Notes: generated from the letters alone by a model not told the origin. A stretch of 64,000 nt of DNA from JBGRQA01 sp041725895 (GCA_041725895.1 JBGRQA010000016.1:1-64000); one strand, 5' to 3'. Shown: positions 24,087 through 34,124, counted from the stretch's first letter. Translations and numbers: made by a program.

Positions 24087-24566
24087 CTATTCTTCCCAAA
24101 TCACGGTCTTGGAATCCTCCCAGAAAGGACCAAACTGAATCTCTGTAATCTCATTGTTATCGAACCAGAGGTGTAAATTCTCGTCCTCAAACAGAAACAA
24201 TTCATGAGTAGGAAGATCAACACTACTTGCATCCTCAATCTCCGGGTCACTCAGTTTCAACTCGGAAATAAACTGTACCACACTCTCCCGGGATGTTCCC
24301 ACCCGAATTTTATTGGCAATGTGGAATTCCTCACTGCTCACCGAGATATAACTCAGCCTGTCGTTATCCTGAGATTCGAAAGTAAAATCCAATCCCAGTT
24401 CATCGTAGTAAAAAGTTTTACTGATCTCATCCTTAGAATAGGTATACTCTTCAATATCATCCGGTTTTCCGAGCTCTTTCTGCAGTTCCTTCATACTCAT
24501 TCCAAAGTTCACTTTATCGATCCCTTTGCCCAGCCTAATACTATAGTTTTTTATCATCCCGTTCAA
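24087..24566 (-). CDS. Unknown soluble protein, possible BamE/OmlA-like fold
   Basis: This protein is 159 aa (156 aa if started at the second Met). The N-terminal part reads GKGIDKVNFGMSMKELQKELGKPDDIEEY, a pattern of a short helix followed by a Gly-Lys-Pro turn. Such a pattern recurs in small bacterial proteins that track conditions such as G-M-x-x-x-x-V-x-x-x-x-G-x-P, seen also in BamE-like folds. FYYDELGLDFTFESQDNDRLSYISVSS follows and then a second similar unit (IRVGTSRESVVQFI). It is acidic, with no signal peptide. Function is unknown. It is on the same strand as the VOC and radical SAM genes. Confidence 0.7.
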   Translation of the reverse strand: MNGMIKNYSIRLGKGIDKVNFGMSMKELQKELGKPDDIEEYTYSKDEISKTFYYDELGLDFTFESQDNDRLSYISVSSEEFHIANKIRVGTSRESVVQFISELKLSDPEIEDASSVDLPTHELFLFEDENLHLWFDNNEITEIQFGPFWEDSKTVIWEE

Positions 24567-24636
24567 TCTGTTCAGTTCATATTAGAAAATACTTTTACAA
24601 AATCTCTAATCAAACTTACGAATTGCACAATACTTA

Positions 24637-24867
24637 TCAAAATAACAGGATATAGAAAAAAGCAATAATGACTGAAATAATCATCACTAAATAATAGATA
24701 TAATCCTCATTCCTCACCGGCTTGTTTTTGTCCAATGCCCATTTTTCAATACAGAGAAGCCAATTTGAACCCACAACAAAACGTAAGATTCTTATTGAAT
24801 CATACAATCGAGTAGGATTAACAAAAAGAAACCAAGGATATTTTTTAGTAAACAGTATAAATTCCAT
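24637..24867 (-). CDS. Small hypothetical membrane-anchored protein
   Basis: This 76-aa frame (from the inner Met, MEFILFTKKYPWFLF) ends in a strongly hydrophobic helix, YYLVMIISVIIAFFYILLF, after a polar middle. It resembles a tail-anchored small protein, but no family is recognised. A longer start at 24915 is possible. It is upstream of the unknown 159-aa gene on the same strand with a 70-base gap. It may be real or may be a remnant. Confidence 0.4.
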   Translation of the reverse strand: MEFILFTKKYPWFLFVNPTRLYDSIRILRFVVGSNWLLCIEKWALDKNKPVRNEDYIYYLVMIISVIIAFFYILLF

Positions 24868-25006
24868 CTTCCCCTTACGACCAGCAAAAGGCAATAAACA
24901 CCTCAATTTCAACAACGTCCATTTATCAAATATTCCGATGCGAAGATGCGAATATCTTTTGAAAAGTATTAATTTAGATGTCTAACCTAATTTATAACCA
25001 ATAATT

Positions 25007-28000
25007 TTGAAAATGAGAAAACGCAAATTTCTTATGGCATTTCTTGTTGCGATGTTACTATCAACAACAGGAGCATTTTCACAAGGTGTTACCACATCGT
25101 CCCTGAAAGGAAAGGTTATTGACACCAAAGGCGAACCTGTTTTTGCGGCCACCGTTGTAGCGACTCACACCCCCACCGGAACACTTTACGGAACCATTAC
25201 CGGAGAGGATGGCCGGTACAACATCCGTAACATGCGAGTAGGAGGCCCCTACCAGGTAAAAGTTTCATTCGTCGGTTACCAGGATGCCATCCAAAACGAT
25301 ATTTTCCTCCAATTAAACAAAACGGAAGAGATCAATTTGACTCTAGCCGAGGCCAATGTTCAAATCGATGAAGTAGTCGTAAAATACGATAGAAACGATG
25401 TGATGAGTTCGGATCGCACCGGCTCCATGACCAACGTAAATCGCGAGAAAATCGTTACCCTGCCAACCATTTCACGCAGCCAAAAGGATCTGACTCGTCT
25501 GACTCCGGAATCGGATGGGAACAGCTTTGGAGGAAGAAACAATCTGTACAACAACTTCTCTCTGGACGGCTCTATTTTCAACAACTCATTCGGACTGGAT
25601 GTTTCCACACCTGGAGGACAGGCCGATGCCCAGCCGGTTTCCCTGGATGCGATAGACCAAATCCAGGTGTCCCTTGCCCCCTTTGATGTTCGGGAGGGTG
25701 GATTTACCGGAGCCGGTGTAAACGCCGTCACCAAATCCGGAACCAATGAATTTAAAGGATCGACCTACTATTACTTCCGGAACGAAAATATGGTCGGAGA
25801 TAAAGTAAGCGGACACAAGGCTCCCAACCTGGATTTCAACACCAACCAGTATGGTATTAGCCTGGGTGGCCCCATCATAAAGAACAAGCTGTTCTTTTTT
25901 GTGAACGCCGAAAAGGAAACCCGTGACCAATTGGCCCACAGCTTTGTAGCCGACGATGGTATCAAGACCGGCTCGAATGTGACCAGCGTTAAAGAAGAAG
26001 ATATCAAAGCAGTACAAAATCATCTTTTGAATGAATGGAACTATGATCCAGGGGCATACCAGGGATACAATCACGAAACGGACAACACCAAATTCCTGAT
26101 AAAACTGGATTACAACATCAATAAGGATCACAATTTGACCCTGCGATACAATATGCTGGATGCCTGGAAGGATATTCTACCCCACCCCGAAGCAATAGGA
26201 GGACATGGACCAACAAGTTTCCGTTTGCCATTCCAGAATTCTTCCTATCGTATTTTCAACAGAATCAATTCCATTGTAGGGGAATTGCACTCCATGTTCA
26301 GCAATAAATTCTCCAACAAATTACTAATTGGTTATACCGCTTTCCGCGACAAACGTAATCCACATTCCGCTCCATTTCCTGTAATCGATATCAGAGATGC
26401 GGACAAAAATGTTGCTATTACAGCGGGATCCGAATTATTCTCCACAAACAACCGCTTGAATCAGGATGTCTTCCAGTTTACAGATAACCTGACTTATTAT
26501 AGGGACAATCATACTTTTACAGCCGGACTTAACTTTGAACGATTCAAATTTGAAAACTCCTTTAACTTGTTCTACTATCCATTGCACGTATATGCGAGCC
26601 CACAGGATTTTCTCAATAATAAAGCATTGAACACTTTTTCAGGAGAGAACTATAGTCCCAATTTAAACCAGAACGTAATCGATTCTCAAAAGAATCCATT
26701 CCTTTGGGCGGAAGTAGATGTGGCTCAACTCGCCCTGTATGCACAGGACGAATACCAGGTAAACGATGATTTAAAATTGACTTTTGGATTGCGAGTGGAC
26801 ATTCCAATCTACTTCAACGACATTCCAAACACAGATGCAGTGAAGGAAGCGGCCAATTTTACCGGCTGGGTAAATGAAGATGGCAACCCGGCCCGCATCA
26901 ACCCTGCTGATTGGCCAAGCTCTAAGCCCCTTTGGTCTCCAAGATTCGGATTCAACTACGATGTGAAGGGAGACAACACCATTCAGCTTCGAGGTGGGAC
27001 AGGTATTTTTACAGGTCGAATTCCCTTCGTATGGTTGGGCAATCAATCCTCCAATTCGGGCATCAACCCGGGCTATACCTTCCAGGTAAATGCTACGGCA
27101 GATGATTTCCATTACCCACAAGTTTGGAAAAACAACCTGGCGGCCGATGTAAAATTCGGGAAGGGTTGGTTGGCAACCGTTGAGGCAATCTACTCCAAGG
27201 ATGTAAACGCAGTAGTCCATCACAACTACAATATGAAACCTCCAACAGGCAATTTAACCGGCACCGGAGACAACCGGGCCGTTTTTGAAGGCACCGAAAA
27301 CAACATCTATTCCAATTCATCCGAAAGCATTGGCTTTCTGGAAGCTGGAGCTTTGGTCCTGGACAATACAAAAAAGGGACACCAATACTCCATAACCGCA
27401 AAATTGGCCAAACGATGGAATTTCGGCTTGAGTGCAGATATTGCCTACACTCATTTAACATCAAAGGATTTGACTTCTATTCCGGCGGAAATTGCAGCCG
27501 ATGCCTTCCAGCGTAATCCGGTGATTGGCAATCCTAACGATCCCAACTTCTCCTGGTCTCGATACGGTTTAAAGCATCGAATTGTATCCTCCGCTGTATA
27601 CCGCAAAATATACGGGAAAGGCAAATTTGCCTCCACCTTCTCCATGTTCTTCGAGGCAGGAAAAGGCAACCGTTACTCCTATGTATATGCCGGTGACGTA
27701 AACAAGGATGCTATCAACAACAACGATTTGATCTATGTTCCCAAATCTATCAATGATATTCATTTTGCAACGCTGGATGAAAATAAAAATGTTGTACGAG
27801 TAGACGAGGCAACTGCACAAAAGCAATGGGCTGCCCTGGATGCCTTCATCAGGCAGGATGATTATTTAAAGGATCGTCGGGGGAAATATGCAGAACGCAA
27901 TGGAGCCATGCTACCCTGGTACACCCAGATGGATGTTCGCTTCCTTCAGGATTTCTACCTGGATATCAAGGGGAAAAAGAACACCTTCCAGTTATCCATT

Positions 28001-28207
28001 GACATCCTGAATTTTGGGAACCTGTTGAATTCCCATTGGGGCGTACGTCAATTTGCATCTACCTTTACACCTATCACTGTATTGGGTTTTGAGGATAACA
28101 CCCCCTTAATGCAATTCAACGAGAACCTAAAAGATTCGTATGTGGATGATTTCTCTGTCAATTCAAAATGGCAGATGCAAATCGGTTTGCGCTATATCTT
28201 CAATTAG
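25007..28207 (+). CDS. Oar-like TonB-dependent receptor with CarboxypepD_reg-like domain
   Basis: This 1066-aa outer-membrane protein has a signal peptide at about 1-25 (FLMAFLVAMLLSTTGAFSQ). A carboxypeptidase-regulatory-like beta-sandwich covers about 31-115 (LKGKVIDTKGEPVFAATV, GRYNIRNMRVGGPYQVKV). The plug domain covers about 135-240 (LTRLTPESDG, VSLDAIDQIQVSLAPFDVRE, GAGVNAVTKSGTNEFKG). A beta-barrel follows, ending in the C-terminal aromatic residue pattern GLRYIFN. The GxNxVTKSGTN signature is typical of Oar-type receptors. No SusD partner is adjacent, so it is not an ordinary Sus polysaccharide pair. The substrate is unknown. It is monocistronic and terminated by a hairpin. Confidence 0.93.
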   Translation: MKMRKRKFLMAFLVAMLLSTTGAFSQGVTTSSLKGKVIDTKGEPVFAATVVATHTPTGTLYGTITGEDGRYNIRNMRVGGPYQVKVSFVGYQDAIQNDIFLQLNKTEEINLTLAEANVQIDEVVVKYDRNDVMSSDRTGSMTNVNREKIVTLPTISRSQKDLTRLTPESDGNSFGGRNNLYNNFSLDGSIFNNSFGLDVSTPGGQADAQPVSLDAIDQIQVSLAPFDVREGGFTGAGVNAVTKSGTNEFKGSTYYYFRNENMVGDKVSGHKAPNLDFNTNQYGISLGGPIIKNKLFFFVNAEKETRDQLAHSFVADDGIKTGSNVTSVKEEDIKAVQNHLLNEWNYDPGAYQGYNHETDNTKFLIKLDYNINKDHNLTLRYNMLDAWKDILPHPEAIGGHGPTSFRLPFQNSSYRIFNRINSIVGELHSMFSNKFSNKLLIGYTAFRDKRNPHSAPFPVIDIRDADKNVAITAGSELFSTNNRLNQDVFQFTDNLTYYRDNHTFTAGLNFERFKFENSFNLFYYPLHVYASPQDFLNNKALNTFSGENYSPNLNQNVIDSQKNPFLWAEVDVAQLALYAQDEYQVNDDLKLTFGLRVDIPIYFNDIPNTDAVKEAANFTGWVNEDGNPARINPADWPSSKPLWSPRFGFNYDVKGDNTIQLRGGTGIFTGRIPFVWLGNQSSNSGINPGYTFQVNATADDFHYPQVWKNNLAADVKFGKGWLATVEAIYSKDVNAVVHHNYNMKPPTGNLTGTGDNRAVFEGTENNIYSNSSESIGFLEAGALVLDNTKKGHQYSITAKLAKRWNFGLSADIAYTHLTSKDLTSIPAEIAADAFQRNPVIGNPNDPNFSWSRYGLKHRIVSSAVYRKIYGKGKFASTFSMFFEAGKGNRYSYVYAGDVNKDAINNNDLIYVPKSINDIHFATLDENKNVVRVDEATAQKQWAALDAFIRQDDYLKDRRGKYAERNGAMLPWYTQMDVRFLQDFYLDIKGKKNTFQLSIDILNFGNLLNSHWGVRQFASTFTPITVLGFEDNTPLMQFNENLKDSYVDDFSVNSKWQMQIGLRYIFN

Positions 28208-28227
28208 AACAAAACTATAGAAAACAG

Positions 28228-28255
28228 AAAAGGCTGTCCAATTGGGCAGCCTTTT
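28228..28255. terminator. Bidirectional terminator after the Oar-like receptor
   Basis: AAAAGGCTG (28228-28236) and CAGCCTTTT (28247-28255) form a 9-bp stem with A/T tails. It lies between the convergent receptor gene and the DUF3267 gene (stop at 28282). Confidence 0.8.
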
Positions 28256-28281
28256 TCAATATATCATAAGATGAATTATTC

Positions 28282-28851
28282 TCATTCCTCGATTAAATAG
28301 CAACCTAGCTTGGATGGATGATCCTGAACCAATGTATGATTTTTCACTTTTCGCAGCACCCAGATCATCAGAAAATCCCCTCCTGCTGCCAGGGTAAAAA
28401 ATAAACCGAATAGGAGCGCTCCAAAATCTCCTGAGAACAAACTATAGATCGATGGCAAAAATCCTAAAACAATTCCAGGCATGAGTGCCCCCCATCGATA
28501 AGCATTAATCTTTAAGGGAACCTCACAATGACAGTAAGGAGTCAGCATTGACCATATAACCCCGAACTTAATCGCACGAAAACCTTTACGATTCCACAAA
28601 CCCCAAACCAGGCCATGAATCAATTCATGCGCAACAATTCCCAATATAATTATTACCGGAGTTAAAACCACCTGTAGAATATTCTCTCCCAGACAACTTT
28701 TGATGCTCCATTCCAATATTTTAGGGTACCATAACAGCACATAACCACCTGCAAACACAATTAGAAAAGGAAGAAATAGTATTAGAGAATACACATTGGC
28801 TTCCACAATTCCCAGGGTAATTTCCTTTGGTTGATCTTTTTCCTGATTCAT
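28282..28851 (-). CDS. DUF3267 membrane protein with HExxH motif
   Basis: This 189-aa protein has four to five transmembrane helices and the zinc-protease-like motif HELIHG in the second or third helix (VAHELIHGLVWGLW, about residues 74-87). A second conserved area is FGVIWSMLTPYCHCEVPLKINAYRWGALMPGIVLG. These features identify the DUF3267 group, which is related to site-2-protease-like membrane metallopeptidases. Proteolytic activity is possible but not demonstrated for the family. It is monocistronic and convergent with the receptor gene. Confidence 0.82.
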   Translation of the reverse strand: MNQEKDQPKEITLGIVEANVYSLILFLPFLIVFAGGYVLLWYPKILEWSIKSCLGENILQVVLTPVIIILGIVAHELIHGLVWGLWNRKGFRAIKFGVIWSMLTPYCHCEVPLKINAYRWGALMPGIVLGFLPSIYSLFSGDFGALLFGLFFTLAAGGDFLMIWVLRKVKNHTLVQDHPSKLGCYLIEE

Positions 28852-29215
28852 TACAATTTCTACTACTCAATTTACAACTAATCTGAGAACCCACAAACAA
28901 TCGCAAGAAAACTCAGATACATTAGTTTACAACTCTCCTAAAAATTGATAAAGTTAACAAAATAGTAGTAATAACACCCAAAAATCAACAAGCTGTTGAA
29001 GCAGATTTTTTTTGCCACACCACTTTTTTTTTGTAATTTCTATTTACTTAATAAAATACTGTTTCGACCCCGGTTTCTTTCAAATTGAAAACCTACTCTT
29101 CACAAGCTAATAACTAGCTGAAATTGCTTCCTACGGATGCACATTTTTCTAAAACCGAAGTATTCCTTCGTCTTCTTGTTCACAATAATATCGATAAAGA
29201 AAAAATTAGACTCAC
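28852..29215. other. Intergenic region with homopolymer tracts
   Basis: About 360 bases between divergently arranged genes. It includes T-runs at 29007-29014 and 29025-29032 and a small stem CAACAAGCTGTTG at about 28988-29000 preceding the first T-run, which could be a weak terminator. No coding potential was found beyond short shadow frames. Confidence 0.35.
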
Positions 29216-30157
29216 ATGAACACAAAAAAAAGAGCCACTTCAGAGATGTTGATTCGCCTAAAAGACTACAGAGCTCAAAATAGTTCATTACTCATTAAGT
29301 ATCCTCTTTGCAATCAAATATTCTCCAAATTGAATGAATTTGAACAAAACCTTAATGAATGCTACCAGGAAAAACAAAAAACTGCATTAAGTAGTTATAC
29401 CAGCCAATGGGACAAAAAAGAAAACCTTGCTTCCATTCTATCCATCGTAATGGGCTATTTAGCAAACCATGCTATAAAAACCAAACAAACTGTTATTCCA
29501 GCGAATCTATACAACTCTGAAAAAAAATTGATTCGAAGCAATAGCAACAATTTAATCTCAATAAGCAAGCAAACTCTAACATTGTGCAAAAAACTGGGAA
29601 ATAGACTACCGGAAACCGGAATAACCAACGAACTATTAAATTTACTGACAATAACACATGAACAGTACCAAACAATTATTCATAAGCAAGAAATAAATCA
29701 GACTAAAAAAATAACAATCACAAAAGAGATTGAAGACATCGAAAAGAATACAATGGATCTGGTGTGTAATCACTTGGACCCACTGATGCAGAAAACTTTT
29801 CATAAAAGAAATCCTTCACTCTACAAAAAATATCGAATCGCCCGAAAAATACAAGGATATGCTCATCGTAAAACAGCAATCAAAGGAAGAGTCGTTAATG
29901 CAATATCGAACAGGCCCATAAACCATGTACTAATAGAAATACCCAAGGCACATATCTCCCATAAAACCAAAGGAACACAGGGAGGATTTCGAATTCGTCA
30001 TCTGGAACCTGGCAATTATGAAATTCGATGCAGCTTCCCGGGATTCGAAACAACTACTTTGAATATTCAATACAAATGGGGAGAAACAATATACCTTCAT
30101 TTAAAACTACAGCCATCTGTAAAGATGATTGAGAATGAAAAAATGGAAATAGCTTAA
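29216..30157 (+). CDS. Helical protein with C-terminal CarboxypepD_reg-like domain, no signal peptide
   Basis: In this 313-aa protein the first 215 residues are helical and Lys/Asn/Gln-rich (LIRLKDYRAQNSSLLIKYP, YQEKQKTALSSYTSQWDKKENL, KITITKEIEDIEKNTMDLV). Residues from about 222 form a beta-sandwich similar to carboxypeptidase regulatory domains (AIKGRVVNAISNRPINHVLIEIPKA, GGFRIRHLEPGNYEIRCSFPGFETTTL). I see no signal peptide, although that domain is usually exported in this phylum. The function is unknown. It is monocistronic and followed by a strong terminator. It is possibly expressed in the cytoplasm or secreted without a classical signal. Confidence 0.75.
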   Translation: MNTKKRATSEMLIRLKDYRAQNSSLLIKYPLCNQIFSKLNEFEQNLNECYQEKQKTALSSYTSQWDKKENLASILSIVMGYLANHAIKTKQTVIPANLYNSEKKLIRSNSNNLISISKQTLTLCKKLGNRLPETGITNELLNLLTITHEQYQTIIHKQEINQTKKITITKEIEDIEKNTMDLVCNHLDPLMQKTFHKRNPSLYKKYRIARKIQGYAHRKTAIKGRVVNAISNRPINHVLIEIPKAHISHKTKGTQGGFRIRHLEPGNYEIRCSFPGFETTTLNIQYKWGETIYLHLKLQPSVKMIENEKMEIA

Positions 30158-30175
30158 GCGAAAAATTCATATTCC

Positions 30176-30207
30176 CAACAGGACCATAAATGGTCCTGTT
30201 GTTTTTT
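30176..30207 (+). terminator. Intrinsic terminator
   Basis: CAACAGGACCAT (30176-30187) and ATGGTCCTGTTG (30190-30201) form a perfect 12-bp stem with a 2-base loop, followed by TTTTTT. It terminates the 313-aa gene. Confidence 0.88.
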
Positions 30208-30646
30208 AGTCCAAATAAAAGCACGAAACAACATCGAGCTTATCTATTATTTTCTCCTTTTTATTGCAATGAACAATACACAAAATAAATCATTAAAAAA
30301 ACCACTCTATACCGCGCCCAGAACTAGTTTTTCCTTTACAATCACCCATAGAAAAAGATTCATCCTCTTCTCACAGCCTTAAACACACAAAAAATACAAC
30401 CTAGAAAACTGTATCACTAACACTTAAAACCACAAAAAAACATTCCATTTTTTGTTTAAAATAGATTAAACTACCCTCAACAGATCGTAATAGCCATAAG
30501 GCTTTGAAGAATCATCACAAAAATTAAAAACAACTCCAAACTACAATTTGATAAAGGAGGCAAAAACATCATTGCGAAAGAGGAGTTTTATATGTAACTT
30601 AATAAGACTGAATAAAGAGACAATCACCCATTTATAATTCGCCAGG
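30208..30646. other. Intergenic region upstream of the ligase operon
   Basis: About 440 AT-rich bases. I see GATAAAGGAGGCAAA at 30553-30567, a good ribosome-binding-like sequence with no start codon beside it. I see no convincing gene. The operon promoter should be here, but no exact TAnnTTTG was identified. Confidence 0.35.
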
Positions 30647-32647
30647 ATGAACGGTATAAGCAACCCATTCTCGTCCATTTTCAAATCGGAAATTGGAAGC
30701 AACAGATGGAATCAAATGATTCAAGATCTTCTGAAGGGAAAAGTCATACCATTTGAAAAACAAATTGAAATCTTCCAGGAAGCAAGTAGGTCTTACAACA
30801 AAGAAAATGGCCCCTTCCCTGTTTGGCACCCAAATCAACAAACGATAAAGGAGGCAAACGTATCCAGATTAATGAACGAACTCCAGCTGGAAAGCTACGA
30901 TGAACTTCACCAATGGTCAGTTAAAAACAGAGGCCAATTCTGGAAAAAAGTTCTCCAATTGCTAAAAATCCAATTAAAGAAAGAGCCAGACCAAATTTTG
31001 GACGACTCAAAAGGTGTCATCCATCCCAAATGGTTACCTGGTGCTGAGTTCAATTGCGCAGACAGCTGCTTTTCGACCAATCCCGAAAAACCAGCTATTG
31101 TATCAGGAACTGAAGATTCCGACAATGTAGAAGTAATGACTTACGGAGAATTAAATGAGTTGGTGAATCGAATTGCCAATGGTCTGCAGGATCAAGGTTT
31201 TCGCCATGGAGACCGGATTGCCCTTTACATGCCCATGACCTCCTTATGCATTGCAGCATACCTGGCCATCGTAAAAGCGGGCTGTTGTGCAGTTTCCATT
31301 GCCGACAGTTTCTCAACCGAAGAGGTGAAAAAACGGATCGAAATTTCGCAAACAAAAGCCATAATCACAACTACAAAATCAATAAGAGCAGGGAAAATCA
31401 TTCCTATCTATGAAAAGATCAAAGGCATTGTGCCTGCCATAGTAATTGGAGCTGACAGCACCCAGGAATTGGATCCCAATGATACCAACTGGACTGACTT
31501 TTTATCCGAAAATAGAAAATTCGATTCCTTTACGGCGAAAGGAACCGATTATACGAACATCCTCTTTTCCTCCGGAACAACAAACGAGCCCAAAGCCATT
31601 CCCTGGAACCACATCACACCCATCAAGTGTGCAATGGATGGTTATTTTCACCAGGACATCCACCCGGAGGATGTAGTAATGTGGCCCACCAACATAGGAT
31701 GGATGATGGGTCCATGGCTAATCTATGCCAGTTTTATTAACCAGGCAACTATAAGTCTCTACGAAGGAGCTCCCTACCAAAGCGGGTTTCTGGAATTTGT
31801 AAAGAGATCAAATACCACAATTTTAGGTGTAGTTCCCTCCCTTGTAAAAACATGGAGAAACTCCGGGATACTATCTACCGGGAATTGGGAGCAAATCCGC
31901 TTGTTTAGCTCAACGGGAGAACCCTCCAACTGCGAAGATTACCTTTGGTTGATGAGCCTTACCAATTACGGGGCCCCGGTTATCGAATACCTGGGAGGAA
32001 CGGAAATCGGGGGCGGGCACATCACTGCATCGGTGATGCAACCCTCTTCCCCTTCCTACTTCACAACTCCTGCCCTGGGAATTAATTGTACGATTTTAAA
32101 TGATAAGGGAGAGGAAATTCAGGAGAGCGAAACGGGAGAACTCTACCTGATCCCACCCGCCTTGGGATTATCCCAGGAACTCCTAAACATGGACCACAAC
32201 GAAATTTATTACCATGATTGTCCCTCCGGACCGAATGAGGAAACACTACGCCGGCACGGAGACCAAATTGCCAGACTCCCAGGAGGTTTTTACCAGGCCC
32301 GGGGCCGAACAGATGACACCATGAATATTGGAGGGATAAAGATCAGCTCTGTTGAATTGGAAGAAGTTATCAACCAACATGAAAAAGTCTATGAATCAGC
32401 TGTAGTTTCTGTAACTCAAAAGGGACAAAGTTCGATATCAACGGTAGCCTTTGTTGTACTAGACACCCCCTGTTCCAAAGAAATTATGAAAGAAGAACTA
32501 AACCGGATTTTGGCGCAACAACTGAATCCTCTCTTTAAAATTCATCAGGTGATAGTCATCAGGAAGTTGCCCCGAACGGCATCCAATAAATTAATGCGAC
32601 GTGAACTTCGCGCCCAATACATGCAAGATCGGAGTACAAACGAATAA
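30647..32647 (+). CDS. AMP-forming acyl-CoA synthetase/ligase (acetoacetyl-CoA synthetase-like)
   Basis: This 666-aa member of the ANL superfamily has an N-terminal extension of about 130 residues resembling the ACAS_N region (FWKKVLQLLKIQ). The AMP-binding domain follows, with P-loop FSSGTTNEPKAIPW, the adenylate motif YLGGTEIGGG, the hinge GRTDDTMNIGGIKIS, and the C-terminal catalytic Lys in SNKLMRREL. It activates a carboxylic acid to acyl-AMP and probably the CoA thioester. The closest type appears to be acetoacetyl-CoA synthetase-like or plant AAE17-type enzymes, with an unknown acid. It leads a plus-strand series with an aminotransferase and a DUF2652-SRPBCC protein. Confidence 0.88.
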   Translation: MNGISNPFSSIFKSEIGSNRWNQMIQDLLKGKVIPFEKQIEIFQEASRSYNKENGPFPVWHPNQQTIKEANVSRLMNELQLESYDELHQWSVKNRGQFWKKVLQLLKIQLKKEPDQILDDSKGVIHPKWLPGAEFNCADSCFSTNPEKPAIVSGTEDSDNVEVMTYGELNELVNRIANGLQDQGFRHGDRIALYMPMTSLCIAAYLAIVKAGCCAVSIADSFSTEEVKKRIEISQTKAIITTTKSIRAGKIIPIYEKIKGIVPAIVIGADSTQELDPNDTNWTDFLSENRKFDSFTAKGTDYTNILFSSGTTNEPKAIPWNHITPIKCAMDGYFHQDIHPEDVVMWPTNIGWMMGPWLIYASFINQATISLYEGAPYQSGFLEFVKRSNTTILGVVPSLVKTWRNSGILSTGNWEQIRLFSSTGEPSNCEDYLWLMSLTNYGAPVIEYLGGTEIGGGHITASVMQPSSPSYFTTPALGINCTILNDKGEEIQESETGELYLIPPALGLSQELLNMDHNEIYYHDCPSGPNEETLRRHGDQIARLPGGFYQARGRTDDTMNIGGIKISSVELEEVINQHEKVYESAVVSVTQKGQSSISTVAFVVLDTPCSKEIMKEELNRILAQQLNPLFKIHQVIVIRKLPRTASNKLMRRELRAQYMQDRSTNE

Positions 32648-32765
32648 ATCCGAGATCTACTAAATGAGGTTTAAAATTAGGAATCATTAAAATGCACCAA
32701 TAAACAGATGAAACGAGCCATGAGAAATACTTCCATTACAAGAGATTAACCCGGGCGAGTTCAGT

Positions 32766-34124
32766 GTGACCAATGAAAATAAATTTAGACACATGAAAAT
32801 ATTACTGGAAGAACATCTGCGTACCATATCTTCTCCTGCCAACATTGTAATTAACGACAGGATAAAGAATTCTCGCGAAATTTGTAAAAAGGTTGGATGT
32901 GATCGCCCCTACCACCATTTCGCCTTTGGGCAGTCTCCATTTCCTCCTCCTCCAACAGTAGTAGAAGCTTTATCTCGTAATGCATCTCAACACGATTACC
33001 TGCCCACAGCAGGAATTCTTCCCCTGCGCGAACTGGTGGCTGAATTCTACCAACAGAAATTCAAACTGCACTGTTCTGCTAAAGAAATTATTATCAGTCC
33101 GGGCAGCAAAGAAATGATTGCCATGATTATGGCAGTAATTCAGGGAAGTGTCCTAATCCCCATCCCTTCCTGGGTAAGCTATCTTCCTCAAGCCATCATC
33201 CAGAGAAAGGAAGTAGTTCCCTTCAAAACATCAAGTTACAACAACTACAAGCTCCGGCCCGATTTAATCCTTAATGCCATCAAACGATGTTCACATCCCC
33301 AACGCATCCTAATCTTCAACCATCCTCACAATCCAACCGGGGCCGTATACAGCCGCCAAGAACTGGAGGATATAGCCCAGGTATGCAGGGAAAATGATAT
33401 TGTTGTAATTGCGGATGAAATCTATGCCCTTACCACCTTTACCATTGATAACTTTGTGAGTATGGGTACTGTTTACCCGGAAGCAACCATTGTTACAGGA
33501 GGAATATCCAAAGACCGTTCGGCCGGTGGCTATCGAATGGGGGTAGGAGTATTTCCAGCCGAACAAACCAACCTGAAAGAGGATATGCTTAAGGTCGCCG
33601 GGGCCACCTACTCCTGCGTAGCCGCCCCTATTCAATATGCCGCCAAGGAAGCCTATTCCATGAACCAGGAGGTGGAAGCACATATCAAAACCTGTCGCGA
33701 AGTAAATGCTGTTGTGGCCAAATACATTTATTCCGTTGCCTCCAAAATTCCGGGAATAAAAACCAAACAACCCAGCGGAGGCTTCTATCTGTTTCTTGAT
33801 TTTAACGAACTGAGAGAACAAATTCTGGCCCTTGGCTTCAAAACTTGTGTCGACCTGGCCGAACACATCCTAAAAATTGAACATACCGCATTACTACCCG
33901 GCGAAGCCCTGCTACTGAATGAAGACAACTTCGCCTTTCGCTGTAGTTATGTTGATTACGACGGGGAAGCGGCCATAAAAGACTGGCGCGAAAATCCGCC
34001 CCAAAACGAAGCTGAGGAAAATGCCTTTGTAAAGAAGCACTGTAAGGAAATTATTAAGGGCTTTAGCTACATCGCCAGGTATGTAGACCAACTCAGACAG
34101 GGGATTTATCCAAAACATCATTAG
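32766..34124 (+). CDS. PLP-dependent class I/II aminotransferase
   Basis: This 452-aa fold-type I enzyme has YLPTAGILPLRELVAEFY, the PLP-binding NHPHNPTGAVYSRQEL, the Asp of ADEIYALTTF that contacts the pyridine nitrogen, and the Lys region GGISKDRSAGGYRMGVGVFP (Schiff-base Lys in ISKDRSAGGYR). It therefore looks catalytically complete. The donor and acceptor amino acid cannot be told. The C-terminus has a charged extension (WRENPPQNEAEENAFVKKHC) beyond typical aspartate aminotransferases. It begins 118 bases after the ligase on the same strand and is followed 48 bases later by the DUF2652 gene, so the three may share a transcript. Confidence 0.9.
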   Translation: MTNENKFRHMKILLEEHLRTISSPANIVINDRIKNSREICKKVGCDRPYHHFAFGQSPFPPPPTVVEALSRNASQHDYLPTAGILPLRELVAEFYQQKFKLHCSAKEIIISPGSKEMIAMIMAVIQGSVLIPIPSWVSYLPQAIIQRKEVVPFKTSSYNNYKLRPDLILNAIKRCSHPQRILIFNHPHNPTGAVYSRQELEDIAQVCRENDIVVIADEIYALTTFTIDNFVSMGTVYPEATIVTGGISKDRSAGGYRMGVGVFPAEQTNLKEDMLKVAGATYSCVAAPIQYAAKEAYSMNQEVEAHIKTCREVNAVVAKYIYSVASKIPGIKTKQPSGGFYLFLDFNELREQILALGFKTCVDLAEHILKIEHTALLPGEALLLNEDNFAFRCSYVDYDGEAAIKDWRENPPQNEAEENAFVKKHCKEIIKGFSYIARYVDQLRQGIYPKHH

